From Micromonospora sp. NBC_01796 (GTDB taxonomy: Bacteria; Actinomycetota; Actinomycetes; Mycobacteriales; Micromonosporaceae), in assembly GCF_035917455.1 (NCBI RefSeq), contig NZ_CP109078.1, forward strand, positions 8,498,984-8,562,983: a stretch of DNA of 64,000 bases, written 5' to 3'. Position 1 is the stretch's first letter, and every line of letters starts with the position of its first letter. Positions 27,993 to 37,033 of this stretch are shown one piece after another. The translations under genes and the position numbers were made by a program. The notes under the pieces are model-generated. The model had not been told where the DNA came from. It saw nothing but the letters and a program-made list of their open reading frames with translations, and searched no databases.

Positions 27993-30053
27993 TCAGGGGT
28001 TGTCAATCTTGGTCAGCGTGGTGACCTCGCCGTTGGTGGTGGTGACCGCGACCAGGCCGCCATCCTTCCCGGACAGCCACTTGGTGAAGTCGGACGCAGA
28101 GATGGAGTGACCGGCGCCGGCGTGCACCGAGACGATGCCGTCCCCGCCGCCGACGTTCCTCCACGACGTCAGTTTCGGCGCGGACCGGACCGGGATCGTC
28201 ACCTTCGTGTGGCTCTCGACGATCTGGAACGGGTCGCTGCACCTGATATCGCTCGAGTCAATCTTGAACTGCTTGCAGTAGTCCGCACTGGCCATCACGA
28301 GCACCGGCTGAGCCACCGCGGAGTGCGCGACCGGGTCGTACGAGTAAAGCTCCACCATCGACTGACTGGAGCCAGTTGTCGGATCGGTGAATTGCGCCGG
28401 CTGACCCACCACCGGTGACCGGAAATCGACGTTCGCGAAGGCCACCGTGGCGTCCCCTTCGGTCGCGTCGTTAAGCGCCCCGAGCACGACCCGGCCCGCG
28501 ACCAGCTGCGGGTCGGTGACCGGCATGCTCAGAGCGGGCGTGCCGTCGACCGTCACCTGGGCCGTGCCGTCGTGCACGGTGATGCCGGTCCGGTGCGTCT
28601 GCCCGACCTGGAACGCGCTCGAGGCGACCCGCTGCTCCGAATTGAACCCATTTCCCGAGCTCTCGTCGATCCCCAGCCGGATCTCGTTCTCGCAGAACGA
28701 GGCTACGTAGCCGTGCTGGTCGACGACCCGGAACCAGATCGCCGCGCAGGCGCCCTTGGTGACGATGCCGACGTCGGCCGCGATCGTCTGGTCGCCGGCG
28801 AACGAGTCCTGCGGCCCCTTGCACTGATAGAGGGTGGACATGTGTGTTGTCGCCAGCATCCGCCGGTCGAAGGTGCACCACCCGGCGGCGCTGTCGGCAG
28901 CCTGGTCGGCCTTCCACAGGCCCCGCCGGTCGAGTCGGTCGGACACCCCCGGCCCCTGGATCCGTGACGTGTCCGAGACGGCCACCGTCGACTTGGGCGC
29001 GGCCGACGCCGACGGCGACGTGCTGGGCACGACGGACGCCAGCGTCTCACCCGGCTCGTTGCGCGACAACGCGAATCCGATACCGGCACTCACGACGGTC
29101 GCGGCCACGGCCACGGCCACCAGGCGGCTCACCCGCCGACGAACGGGTGTGGCCGGCTCGCGTACGGCGGAAGGCCGCACCCGACCCGTGTGCTGGGCCG
29201 CCTCGGCGGCCTCGAGCAGCTCCGGCCGCTGGGCGAGCGCTCCCCCTGTTTCCGCCTCCAGCAGCAGATCGAGCAGTTGGTGTGCGGTCGGCCGCTCGGT
29301 CGGATCCTTGGCTAGCGTGCGGCCCACCAGGTCACGCAACGACCCGCCGAGCCCCGTCAGGTCGGGGGGCTGGGTCAGAATGCGAGCCGCCGTGGCGGCC
29401 GGGGAATCCGCCCAAAACGGGGTACGTCCGGTCGCCGCGTAAGCCACCACCACACCCCACGCGAACACGTCAGCCGCCGGCCCCACCGTACGATCCGAGT
29501 CGTTGTCGAACCGCTCCGGCGCCATGTACGCCACCGTGCCGACCATCTGGTCCGTCTTGGTATGCCGGCTGGTCGCCTCGAGCGCCCGCGCGATCCCGAA
29601 GTCGATCACCTTGGGCGTACCCAGCGAGAACAGCACGTTCTGCGGCTTCAGGTCCCGGTGGATGACCCCCACTCCATGGATCGCCGCCAGCGCCGTGGCC
29701 ACCCCGACCGCCACGCTGTGCAGTGTGCCGCCGTCCAGCGGCCCTCGCTCCCGGATCACCTCGGAGAGACTCGGCCCGTCGACGTACTCGACCACCAGAT
29801 ACGGCGTTTCGTGATCCGGGTCGGCGTCGAGCACCGCCGCCGTGCAGAAGCCGGGCACCTCGCGGGCCCGGTTGACCTCGCTGCGGAAGCGCCCCCGGAA
29901 CTCGGTGTCCCAGGCGTGCTCGGCCCGCAACATCTTGACCGCCACCAGCCGGCCATCCGGCGACCGTCCAAGGAAGACGGTGCCCATGCCGCCCTCGCCA
30001 AGACGACCGAGCAGCTCATAGTTACCAAGCCACCGCGGGTCGTTCGGCATCAT
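27993..30053 (-). CDS. Receptor-type serine/threonine protein kinase
   Basis: A 686-residue bitopic kinase. Residues 10-275 form a PknB-like catalytic domain: P-loop LGEGGMGTVFLG, Lys in VAVKML, catalytic HRDLKPQN, DFG in VIDFGIA, and APE in YMAPERF. A juxtamembrane linker leads to a single hydrophobic segment (about 315-337, VAVAVAATVVSAGIGFAL). The extracellular part (about 340-686) contains a concanavalin-like sandwich with VDGTPALSMPVTD, and several Cys; it has no PASTA repeats. The start is the first of two adjacent ATGs; a GTG four codons earlier is also possible. Ligand and substrates are unknown. No operon partner is visible. Confidence 0.88.
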   Translation of the reverse strand: MMPNDPRWLGNYELLGRLGEGGMGTVFLGRSPDGRLVAVKMLRAEHAWDTEFRGRFRSEVNRAREVPGFCTAAVLDADPDHETPYLVVEYVDGPSLSEVIRERGPLDGGTLHSVAVGVATALAAIHGVGVIHRDLKPQNVLFSLGTPKVIDFGIARALEATSRHTKTDQMVGTVAYMAPERFDNDSDRTVGPAADVFAWGVVVAYAATGRTPFWADSPAATAARILTQPPDLTGLGGSLRDLVGRTLAKDPTERPTAHQLLDLLLEAETGGALAQRPELLEAAEAAQHTGRVRPSAVREPATPVRRRVSRLVAVAVAATVVSAGIGFALSRNEPGETLASVVPSTSPSASAAPKSTVAVSDTSRIQGPGVSDRLDRRGLWKADQAADSAAGWCTFDRRMLATTHMSTLYQCKGPQDSFAGDQTIAADVGIVTKGACAAIWFRVVDQHGYVASFCENEIRLGIDESSGNGFNSEQRVASSAFQVGQTHRTGITVHDGTAQVTVDGTPALSMPVTDPQLVAGRVVLGALNDATEGDATVAFANVDFRSPVVGQPAQFTDPTTGSSQSMVELYSYDPVAHSAVAQPVLVMASADYCKQFKIDSSDIRCSDPFQIVESHTKVTIPVRSAPKLTSWRNVGGGDGIVSVHAGAGHSISASDFTKWLSGKDGGLVAVTTTNGEVTTLTKIDNP

Positions 30054-30204
30054 TGGATAGGTCACACGCGGCAGGATACCGGCTTCCCGCTCGACCCCCT
30101 CGTCTCGATGCTCACGAGATGGCCTCCCATCAAACGAAGCAATCGCCCGTTGAGCGCCGTCCCGGCATCGTCGCCATAAGGAGCGCCGCCGACGGTCCGA
30201 CGCA

Positions 30205-30440
30205 CTACTTTCGGCACGAGCGCTCCCGCTGGCCGACCAAGACATCGAAAAGAGACCCCTCGCGTTCGCGCCTGGCGCGTCCGATCGTGGATGAGCGAGT
30301 GAAGGCCACGCGATCCCATCTACGCTCGCTGTACAGCGCAAGCAGGAAAGTCCCCTCGTCGCTGGCAAACTCGCGACGCAGAACCTCAAGTGCATCCACG
30401 AAGCGATCGTTGCAGGCATCACGCGGGTCCGACAGCCGCC
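30205..30440 (-). pseudogene. Fragment of a conserved hypothetical protein
   Basis: The minus strand reads DACNDRFVDALEVLRREFAS then DEGTFLLALYSERRWDRVAFT before degenerating into Arg/Ser-rich text and a stop. The helical, protein-like composition of this stretch stands out from its surroundings and looks like the N-terminal part of an uncharacterised actinobacterial protein. No function can be given. The flanking bases 30066-30204 and 30441-30585 show no gene. Confidence 0.3.
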
Positions 30441-30585
30441 AGCCCAGGAAGTTGGTAGTGCTCGACCGGGAAGGTTTACCGGGTCGGTGGCGCGCCGAAA
30501 GGCCGGGCCCGGCGAAGAATACTGGTTGCGGGGGCTAGGCCATGCCTGAGACGGTGCATGCTTCCGTAACACCCGTGAGGTTCCC

Positions 30586-31101
30586 GTGACGACTTACTTC
30601 TATGGCGCTGGCGAAGTCCCTTATGGATGCTTCTCTAACTTTTCCGATCACGGCTTCAACCTCGAAGGGGTCTGGTGGCCGACCTCGGAGCACTACTTCC
30701 AGGCGCAGAAATTCAAGGGCACTCGTCACGCGGATCTCGTCCGGCGTGCTCACACACCGATGCGGGCAGCGGAGCTGGGCCGTGACTCGTCAAAACCTCT
30801 GCGGAGGGACTGGGATCGGGTCAAGGACGACGTGATGCGCCGTGCGGTGGCAACCAAGTTCCGCGCGCACGCCGATATCCGTGACATTCTGTTGTCCACC
30901 GGTGACGAAGAGATCGTCGAAGACACGACCACCGATCACTACTGGGGTCGGGGCACGACCGGGAACGGCAAGAACATGCTCGGGCGGATTCTGGTGCTTA
31001 CCCGTAGCCAGTTACGCGCCGAACTCGCCGAAGCTCTTGAGAGCGATGGCCGCCGCCCGAGCGGTGATCCGGGACATGTGGACGATGTGCCGCATGTGTA
31101 G
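30586..31101 (+). CDS. NADAR (YbiA/DUF1768) family protein
   Basis: A 171-residue protein with GTG start and GTGAGG upstream. Conserved family elements are CFSNFSDHGFNLEGVWWPTS (hydrophobic/aromatic core), EHYFQAQKF, the Lys/Arg-rich RDSSKPLRRDWDRVKDDVM, and DHYWGRGTTGNGKNMLGRIL. NADAR proteins hydrolyse N-glycosidic bonds of ADP-ribose or riboflavin intermediates; some members remove ADP-ribose from guanine and counter DarT-type toxins or phage defence. The gene stands alone between a hypothetical remnant and a transposase remnant, with no DarT-like partner in the window. Confidence 0.88.
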   Translation: MTTYFYGAGEVPYGCFSNFSDHGFNLEGVWWPTSEHYFQAQKFKGTRHADLVRRAHTPMRAAELGRDSSKPLRRDWDRVKDDVMRRAVATKFRAHADIRDILLSTGDEEIVEDTTTDHYWGRGTTGNGKNMLGRILVLTRSQLRAELAEALESDGRRPSGDPGHVDDVPHV

Positions 31102-31107
31102 GACGGC

Positions 31108-31300
31108 TCAGGCCACGGTCTTGGAGGCGGGGCGCTCTCCCCAGCGGATGCCCTTCTCGCTGTGAATGCGGGCACGGTCTCGGCGATGTGCGGCGAGTAT
31201 GTCGGAGTGGCGGGCGTGGACGTTGCGCCACCGCAGGTAGGCGCGCAGCGCGCGGGTCTGCACGGTGTCATTAGGTGGTGGGAGTTGGCCTTCTTGATCA
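31108..31300 (-). pseudogene. Basic C-terminal tail, possible transposase remnant
   Basis: The minus strand reads TRALRAYLRWRNVHARHSDI then LAAHRRDRARIHSEKGIRWG and ERPASKTVA before a stop at 31108. Strongly basic tails of this form end many actinobacterial transposases. Nothing upstream continues the frame sensibly. Assignment is by pattern memory only. The remaining bases to 31416 hold no gene. Confidence 0.35.
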
Positions 31301-31420
31301 CTTAATCGGCGTACTCGAAGAGGTTCTGCCACCCCGACAGCCTTGACCCCGCCGGGGCTCCACCGGGGACCCGGCCGGCGTGTCACTCAACCCGGCCAAC
31401 GTTTGTGGTCAGGGCACTAG

Positions 31421-32856
31421 TAGTGCTTTGTCATGATCTGAGTGGGTGGTCGGGTTTCTTTGTGGGGAAACGGGTTTTGCAGGTGGGGCAGGCGCCGGCG
31501 AGGCGGACGAGTAGACGTTGTAGTCCACGGAGTACGACGTAGAGGCTCAGGCCGGCGTTGCTGCTTTTGGGTGGTGGAGGCGTTGCAGGGTGCAGAAGGC
31601 GTGGGCGGCGGAGACGAGGGTGACGTGGTGGTGCCAGCCTTGCCAGGTGCGTCCTTCGTAGTGGTCGAGGCCGAGTCCGGTTTTGAGTTCGCGGTAGTCG
31701 TGTTCGATGCGCCAGCGGAGTTTCGCCCAGCGGATGAGGGTGCGTTTCGGTGTGGTGGTGGGCAGGTTCGACAGCCAGTATTTGGTGGGTTCGTCGTGTC
31801 CGGTGGGCCATTCGGCGATCAGCCATGCCTCTGGCAGGTCCTGGCCGCGGTACTCGGTCAGAAGTACCCGTCCGGCGGGTCGGACTCGGAGGAACACGAA
31901 TCTGGACTGCATCTTCACCGGTTTGCCGCCTCGGATGCGGGACCCGTTTCGCCAGGCCACGGTTCGGGCCTGCCCGTCGGTGAGGACGAGGTCTTTGACC
32001 GAGACGGTTGGTTGCCGGTACCGCTGGGTGGGTGGTTTACCGACGCCCTGGTAGGGCGGGGTGGTGCGGACGGTGTCGTGCCGGTGGACGCCGGTGTTGG
32101 TGGAGACCTGGACCACGTAGGGGATGTCCCGTTCGGTCAGGCCGTGGCGGAACTCGGCGGCGTCGCCGTATCCGGCGTCGGCCACGATCAGCGGCGCCCG
32201 TAGTCCCCACCCGGTGAGTTCGTCGATCATGTCCAACGCCAGACGCCATTTCTCCCGATGCCTGACCTTGTCCGGGATCCCGGCTCGGGTACGTCGCCGG
32301 TCCACGTCGGGGTCCGGGGAGGTGTCGGGGTCCCAGGCGGCGGGGAGGAACAGGCGCCAGTTCGCCGGGCAGGACGCGGTGTCGGTGACGAGGTTGACCG
32401 ATACCCCGATCTGGCAGTTCGTGACCTTGCCCGCGGTGCCGGTGTATTGCCGGGCCACTGCGGGTGACGCGGATCCGCACTTGAGCCATCCGGTGTCGTC
32501 GACCGCCCACGCGAGGGGTCTGATCACGGTGTCCATCCGCTGGGCGAGTCGGGCTCGGACCGGGTTCACGTCCCACGGGCTGTTCGTCACGAAGTGGTTC
32601 AACGCCTGGTCGTGCACACCGTCGAGGCGGCCCGCCATCGGCTGGATCGATTTGCGCCGCCCGTCGATCATCAACCCTTGCAGGTACGAGGCGGCCCGGT
32701 CCTGCCACCCGACCCGGGTCAACGACCCGAAAACATCGCCCACGAAATCAGCCAGGTCATCACGAAGACGGCGCACCTCAACCTCGTCCATAGTGGTGTC
32801 AACGAGGCTGATTCACCTATCGCCACTACCTTTAACCAAAACATGACAAAGCACTA
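31421..32856 (-). mobile_element. IS701-family insertion sequence, intact
   Basis: A 1,436-bp element with 15-bp perfect terminal inverted repeats TAGTGCTTTGTCATG (31421-31435 and complement 32842-32856). It is flanked on both sides by CTAG (31417-31420, 32857-32860), the 4-bp target duplication expected of IS701 elements. The empty site would read GGCACTAGGCACC. One full-length transposase gene fills it. Intact ends and reading frame imply recent arrival. Confidence 0.9.
31547..32791 (-). CDS. IS701-family DDE transposase
   Basis: A 414-residue transposase. The N-terminal region has FGSLTRVGWQDRAASYLQGL and the family-typical RKSIQPMAGRL. The catalytic part shows WAVDDTGWLKCG (first Asp), VADAGYGD (second Asp) and the Glu region RWRIEHDYRELKTGLGLDHYEGR. 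Several basic residues are near the C-terminus. Length is normal for the family and the frame is intact, so the element may be active. It moves the flanking IS by cut-and-paste at CTAG-like sites. Confidence 0.93.
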   Translation of the reverse strand: MDEVEVRRLRDDLADFVGDVFGSLTRVGWQDRAASYLQGLMIDGRRKSIQPMAGRLDGVHDQALNHFVTNSPWDVNPVRARLAQRMDTVIRPLAWAVDDTGWLKCGSASPAVARQYTGTAGKVTNCQIGVSVNLVTDTASCPANWRLFLPAAWDPDTSPDPDVDRRRTRAGIPDKVRHREKWRLALDMIDELTGWGLRAPLIVADAGYGDAAEFRHGLTERDIPYVVQVSTNTGVHRHDTVRTTPPYQGVGKPPTQRYRQPTVSVKDLVLTDGQARTVAWRNGSRIRGGKPVKMQSRFVFLRVRPAGRVLLTEYRGQDLPEAWLIAEWPTGHDEPTKYWLSNLPTTTPKRTLIRWAKLRWRIEHDYRELKTGLGLDHYEGRTWQGWHHHVTLVSAAHAFCTLQRLHHPKAATPA

Positions 32857-32958
32857 CTAGGCACCGCACCCAACGACCGGGGCCGTACAGACCGCCCCGT
32901 TTCGCGGGCGGCTCTCGCGTCACGGCCGGCTCGGCAGCAGAGGCGGGTCAGACAGCCG

Positions 32959-33756
32959 TCACCGCGAACGCAGACCCAGCCGCTCCAGCGTCTCCCGCAA
33001 CCGGTGCCGACCCGCCATCGACTCCGGACCCCTGAGCCGGCTCAGCACCCGGGTGCTCCAGTTGCCCGACAGCCCGAACCGGGTGTTGTAGGCGGACAGT
33101 CTCTCGTCGTAGGTGGCGATGTACGCGTCAGCAACGGCGGCGTCGTACCGCTCGTGATGGAGCACGGCGCCCTGCGGCAGCCGCGGCTTGATACCGGCCC
33201 GCTCAGAGGGGTCAGGAGAGCCGACGGCCAACCCGAACGTCGCCACCGTGTGCGGCGGCAGCCCCAACTCGGCCGCGACCTGTTCGGGATGGTTACGGAT
33301 CGCGCCGACGAACACCGAGCCCAGCCCGAGCGACGCCGCGGCGACCACCGCGTTCTGGGCCGCCAGAGCGGTGTCGACGAAGCCGATAAGGGTGGTCTCC
33401 AGGTAGTCCGCAGCAGCGACTTCCGTCCCGGCCCGCTCGGCCAACCGACGGGCCCGGCCAAGGTCGGCGACCCAGATCAGGAACAGCGGCGCCTGCTCGA
33501 CAAACGCCTGGTTGCCGGCAAGCGCGGCCAGCCGCGCCTTGCGCTCCGGATCGCGAACCGCCACCACACTCCAGGGCTGGAGGTTGGAGGAGGTCGGCGC
33601 GGACTGTGCTGCCGCGATCAGCGCGGTCAGCTCGTCGTCGGTGACCCCACGAGAGCCGAACGCACGTACCGAACGATGCGCGAGTTGCAGGCTGAGCACG
33701 TCGTTGACCATGCCGAGAGACACGGCAGGGTCGCCGTAACGGGCCGAGACGGACAT
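32959..33756 (-). CDS. NADPH-dependent nitroreductase/FMN oxidoreductase
   Basis: A 265-residue member of the NfsA/FRP branch of nitroreductases: HRSVRAF near residue 28, SAPTSSNLQPWSVVAVRD (flavin-binding), AAQNAVVAAASLGLGSVFVGAIRN and LPPHTVATFGLAVGSPD. It uses FMN and NADPH to reduce flavins, nitroaromatics or quinones. The ATG overlaps the stop of an upstream remnant of a flavin-dependent monooxygenase. Before decay the pair probably formed a two-component monooxygenase in which this protein supplied reduced flavin. Confidence 0.88.
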   Translation of the reverse strand: MSVSARYGDPAVSLGMVNDVLSLQLAHRSVRAFGSRGVTDDELTALIAAAQSAPTSSNLQPWSVVAVRDPERKARLAALAGNQAFVEQAPLFLIWVADLGRARRLAERAGTEVAAADYLETTLIGFVDTALAAQNAVVAAASLGLGSVFVGAIRNHPEQVAAELGLPPHTVATFGLAVGSPDPSERAGIKPRLPQGAVLHHERYDAAVADAYIATYDERLSAYNTRFGLSGNWSTRVLSRLRGPESMAGRHRLRETLERLGLRSR

Positions 33757-33980
33757 CAGGCCGCGACCTCGTTCATCACTGACAGCAGCCGATTCGCGAA
33801 CGGCACCCCGAAGCGCCCACGGCGCACGGGGCGACCCTGCTCCTTCTGAAACAAGCCCCGCTCCTGCAATATCGGCACCACCAGCCTGGAGAAATTCTTC
33901 AGGTCGACGATGATATCGGCCAGGGCCCCTGACAACCCATCCGCGGTGGCCGCCTCTCGACGAGTGATCCAGTTCCGCAT
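33756..33980 (-). pseudogene. C-terminal remnant of an LLM/NtaA-type flavin monooxygenase
   Basis: The 74-residue frame contains DLKNFSRLVVPILQERGLFQ followed by a basic segment and FANRL. In NtaA/SnaA/DszA-type monooxygenases the chain ends DFxxLVVPELQRRGLFRTEYEGxTLRExLGLxxPxN, and this matches. The TIM-barrel body is gone. Its TGA overlaps the nitroreductase ATG, which preserves the old operon junction. A truncated, non-functional remnant. Confidence 0.55.
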
Positions 33981-34052
33981 GCCTCGTAAATCTGACCTGC
34001 GGTCAAGAAGCGCCAGCCACCGCCAACCTGACCGGCCCCGGTCCCCAGCACG

Positions 34053-34090
34053 ACAAAAAGGGCTGACCCATACCTCGGATCAGCCCTTTG
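34053..34090 (-). terminator. Rho-independent terminator of tRNA-Pro
   Basis: On the minus strand AAAGGGCTGA...TCAGCCCTTT forms a 10-bp stem and is followed by a run of T residues. It starts about 8 bases after the tRNA 3' end. This is one of the few terminators here with a true U-tract. Confidence 0.85.
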
Positions 34091-34097
34091 ACCTGCG

Positions 34098-34171
<74 letters not shown>

Positions 34172-34333
34172 TTGCTACCGCTTAGTTCTCGGTGCGACAG
34201 CCGCTACAGCGTAGCGCAGCCCTGTCGACCCTCGCGCACGCCCCCTAGCCGGTTCGCCGCCCCGTTCCCCACCCACACCCCCTACCGCATCCTAGGAAGA
34301 TAGGTGGGTATCGGGGCCGGTGGGGCGAGACGA

Positions 34334-34364
34334 AGCAGGGCCGGGCTGTCCGCCCGGCCCTGCT
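34334..34364. terminator. Hairpin terminator after der
   Basis: AGCAGGGCCGGGC-TGTCC-GCCCGGCCCTGCT is a perfect 13-bp stem 18 bases past the der stop on the minus strand. It closes the housekeeping operon. Confidence 0.75.
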
Positions 34365-34381
34365 GCGTCAGGCGTACGGGA

Positions 34382-35782
34382 TCAGCCGTGAGCCTTGCCT
34401 CGGCCACCCGGGCCGAGCTTCTTGCGCGGCCGGACCGACACCTCGACCGGGCTGCCCTCGAAGCCGAACTCCTCGCGCAGCTTGCGCTCGACGAACCGCT
34501 GGTAACCCGCGTCCAGCGGACCGGTGGTGAACAGTACGAACCGTGGCGGCTTGGTGCCGGCCTGGGTGGCGAACAGCACCCGTGGGGCCCGTCCACCGCG
34601 TACGGGGTGCGGGGTGGCCTGCACCAGCGCGGTCAGCCACTGGTTGAGCTGACCGGTCGGCACCCGGGTCTCCCAGCTCGCCAGGGCGGTACGCAGCGCC
34701 GGCGCGAGCCGGTCCACGGCACGTCCCGTCTTCGCCGACACGTTGACCCGGATCGCCCACGGGATGCGTCGCAGTTCCCGCTCGATCTCCTTGTCCAGGT
34801 AGTACCGCCGGTCGGCGTCGACCAGGTCCCACTTGTTGAAGGCGATCACCAGAGCGCGGCCGGATTCGGTGACCATCGCCAGGACCCGCTGGTCCTGCTC
34901 GCTGATCGGCTCGGCGGAGTCCAGCAGGACCACGGCGACCTCGGCCGCCTCGATCGCCCCGGCGGTACGGAGACTGGCGTAGTACTCGGTGCCGCTGGCC
35001 TTGCCCACCCGCTTGCGCAGGCCGGCGGTGTCGACCAGTTGCCAGGTCTCGCCGCCGATCTCGACCAGGCTGTCCACCGGGTCGACGGTGGTTCCGGCCA
35101 CCGCGTCGACCACCGCCCGGTCTTCCTTGGCCAGCCGGTTGAGCAGGCTGGACTTGCCGACGTTCGGCCGGCCCACCAAGGCGACCCGGCGGGGACCTCG
35201 GGGGCCGTTCTCGTTGATCGGCGGCGGGTCCGGCAACGCGTCGAGGATCGCGTCGAGCAGGTCACCGGCGCCCCGGCCGTGCAGGGCCGAGACCGGGAAC
35301 GGTTCGCCGAGGCCGAGTGACCAGAGCGAGGTCGCCTCGACCTCGGTGGCGGCGTTGTCGACCTTGTTGGCGATCAGGATCACCGGCTTCGCGCTGCGCC
35401 GGAGCATGCGTACCGCCGCCTCGTCCACGTCGGTGGCACCGACCACCGCGTCGACCACGAACAGCACCACGTCGGCCGTCACGACCGCGATCTCCGCCTG
35501 GGCGGCGATGGCGGCGGCGCGATCCTTCGCGTCCGGTTCCCATCCACCGGTGTCGACCACCGTGAACTGCCGGCCGGACCACTGGGCGTCGTACGGCACC
35601 CGGTCCCGGGTCACGCCCGGTACGTCCTCGACGACCGCCTGGCGGCGCCCGATGATCCGGTTGACCAGGGTGGACTTGCCGACGTTGGGGCGACCCACGA
35701 CCGCCACCACCGGTACCGGCCCGGTCTCTTCGACCTCGAGATCGGGCTCTTGCAGCTCGATCCAGCCATCGTCCGGGCTCAT
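34382..35782 (-). CDS. der: Ribosome-assembly GTPase Der (EngA)
   Basis: A 466-residue protein with two tandem GTPase domains, each with GRPNVGKS (near residues 31 and 207), DTGG/DTAG G3 motifs, and NKVD/NKWD G4 motifs. It ends in a KH-like domain with [23 protein letters not shown] and a basic [13 protein letters not shown] tail. Der binds the 50S subunit and is essential for its maturation. The ATG at 35782 follows GAGG. A GTG nearer cmk would add a 32-residue non-conserved leader. It lies 64 bases after cmk, as in mycobacteria. Confidence 0.95.
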   Translation of the reverse strand: MSPDDGWIELQEPDLEVEETGPVPVVAVVGRPNVGKSTLVNRIIGRRQAVVEDVPGVTRDRVPYDAQWSGRQFTVVDTGGWEPDAKDRAAAIAAQAEIAVVTADVVLFVVDAVVGATDVDEAAVRMLRRSAKPVILIANKVDNAATEVEATSLWSLGLGEPFPVSALHGRGAGDLLDAILDALPDPPPINENGPRGPRRVALVGRPNVGKSSLLNRLAKEDRAVVDAVAGTTVDPVDSLVEIGGETWQLVDTAGLRKRVGKASGTEYYASLRTAGAIEAAEVAVVLLDSAEPISEQDQRVLAMVTESGRALVIAFNKWDLVDADRRYYLDKEIERELRRIPWAIRVNVSAKTGRAVDRLAPALRTALASWETRVPTGQLNQWLTALVQATPHPVRGGRAPRVLFATQAGTKPPRFVLFTTGPLDAGYQRFVERKLREEFGFEGSPVEVSVRPRKKLGPGGRGKAHG

Positions 35783-35846
35783 GCCACTGCCTCGTTCCGC
35801 TCGTTGACTCTGTTGGAGACGGCCCAGGGCCGATTGATCAGGGCGC

Positions 35847-36527
35847 TCACGCGTCCACCTTGCCGTCGAGCAGGTCACGCAGCCTGGTGACGACCTCGTC
35901 GATGTTCATGGCGGTGGTGTCGAGCACCACCGCGTCGTCGGCCTGTTGCAGCGGATCCGCCGCCCGGGTGGAGTCGAGCCGGTCCCGGCGGGCCAGGTCG
36001 GCGGCGGTGGCGCTGACGTCGGTGGCGTTCTCGGCGCTGCGTCGGCGGGCTCGGGCGTCGGCGGAGGCGGTGAGGTAGACCTTCAGGTCGGCGTCGGGTG
36101 CGACCACGGAACCGATGTCCCGGCCCTCGACCACGATCCGGTCGGCGGCCGAGATGATGCCGCGCTGCATGGCCACCAGGAGTTCCCGAACAGCGGGTAC
36201 GGCGGAGACGGCGGACACGGCGGCGGTCACCTCCGGGCCCCGGATCTCCTGGTCGATCGCGGTCCCGTCCGCGCTCACCCATGGTGCGTCGGGCTCCACC
36301 CCGATCCCCAGGTCGACCTCACTGGCGATCTTGACCACGGCTTCGGCGTCGGCCGGGTCGACCTGGGCGCGCAGCACCGCCCAGGTGATCGCCCGGTACA
36401 TCGCGCCGGTGTCGAGGTAGTGGGCGTCGAGCGCGCTCGCCAGCCGCCGGGAAACGGTGGACTTGCCTGAACCGGACGGGCCGTCCACGGCGACCACACA
36501 TCGCCCGGTCCGTACCTTTTCCGCCAC
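35847..36527 (-). CDS. cmk: Cytidylate kinase
   Basis: A 226-residue CMP/dCMP kinase. The P-loop is [11 protein letters not shown] (about residues 14-24), followed by [11 protein letters not shown], the substrate loop and [11 protein letters not shown], and RSAEN in the lid. It phosphorylates CMP with ATP. The GTG start is preceded by AAGGAGGAACG. A longer upstream frame would have no ribosome site. Order rluB-cmk-der is conserved in actinobacteria. Confidence 0.95.
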   Translation of the reverse strand: MAEKVRTGRCVVAVDGPSGSGKSTVSRRLASALDAHYLDTGAMYRAITWAVLRAQVDPADAEAVVKIASEVDLGIGVEPDAPWVSADGTAIDQEIRGPEVTAAVSAVSAVPAVRELLVAMQRGIISAADRIVVEGRDIGSVVAPDADLKVYLTASADARARRRSAENATDVSATAADLARRDRLDSTRAADPLQQADDAVVLDTTAMNIDEVVTRLRDLLDGKVDA

Positions 36528-37033
36528 CGTTCCTCCTTCGCCAGTTCGGGGACGTACACGCCGTCTCGGGCCCGATCCAGTCGGCCCGTCGGGCGGATTT
36601 TCGTCCACTCGTCGTCGTCCATCATGCCCCGTCGGTCCGACCGGCCCGCGTGCGCCTCAGTAGGCGCGACGCAGACCACGCCGGGGAACCGTCCGCCGCT
36701 CCCCCGCCGGGCATCAACGAGCGTCTCGCCCCGGTCTGCCTGCATGCCGACCCGGCGAGGTCCGCCGTGGGTCACCCTGTCCCGAACCGACCCGGCTGTA
36801 CGGATCAGCCACCGAACCCGCCCCCGGGCGGCCTCAACCACCGGTACGGCTCAAGCGCCTGAGTCTGCTCTGCGAGTCCGGCGGATCACCCCGCCCGTGC
36901 GGATCCCGCCGGGATTCGCGCCCCGGCACGATGCCCCGCACGCCGCGCACCTCGTGATGCGACGCCCACCCGACCAGAGGCGCGGCGGATGCCGTACCCG
37001 GGGGGTCGGGCGTCATGGACGCCGCATCGGGGG
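36528..37033. other. 506-base gap between rluB and cmk, no gene seen
   Basis: In many relatives rluB and cmk are close or separated by a small gene. Here both strands contain only Arg/Pro-rich frames without ribosome sites or recognisable motifs. It presumably holds a cmk promoter. I cannot support a gene. Confidence 0.4.

Noticed and set aside
36528..37033. Minus-strand frame containing MMDDDEWTKIRPTGRL
   Set aside because: It runs into cmk in another frame and has no homologous look; cmk has its own strong ribosome site.
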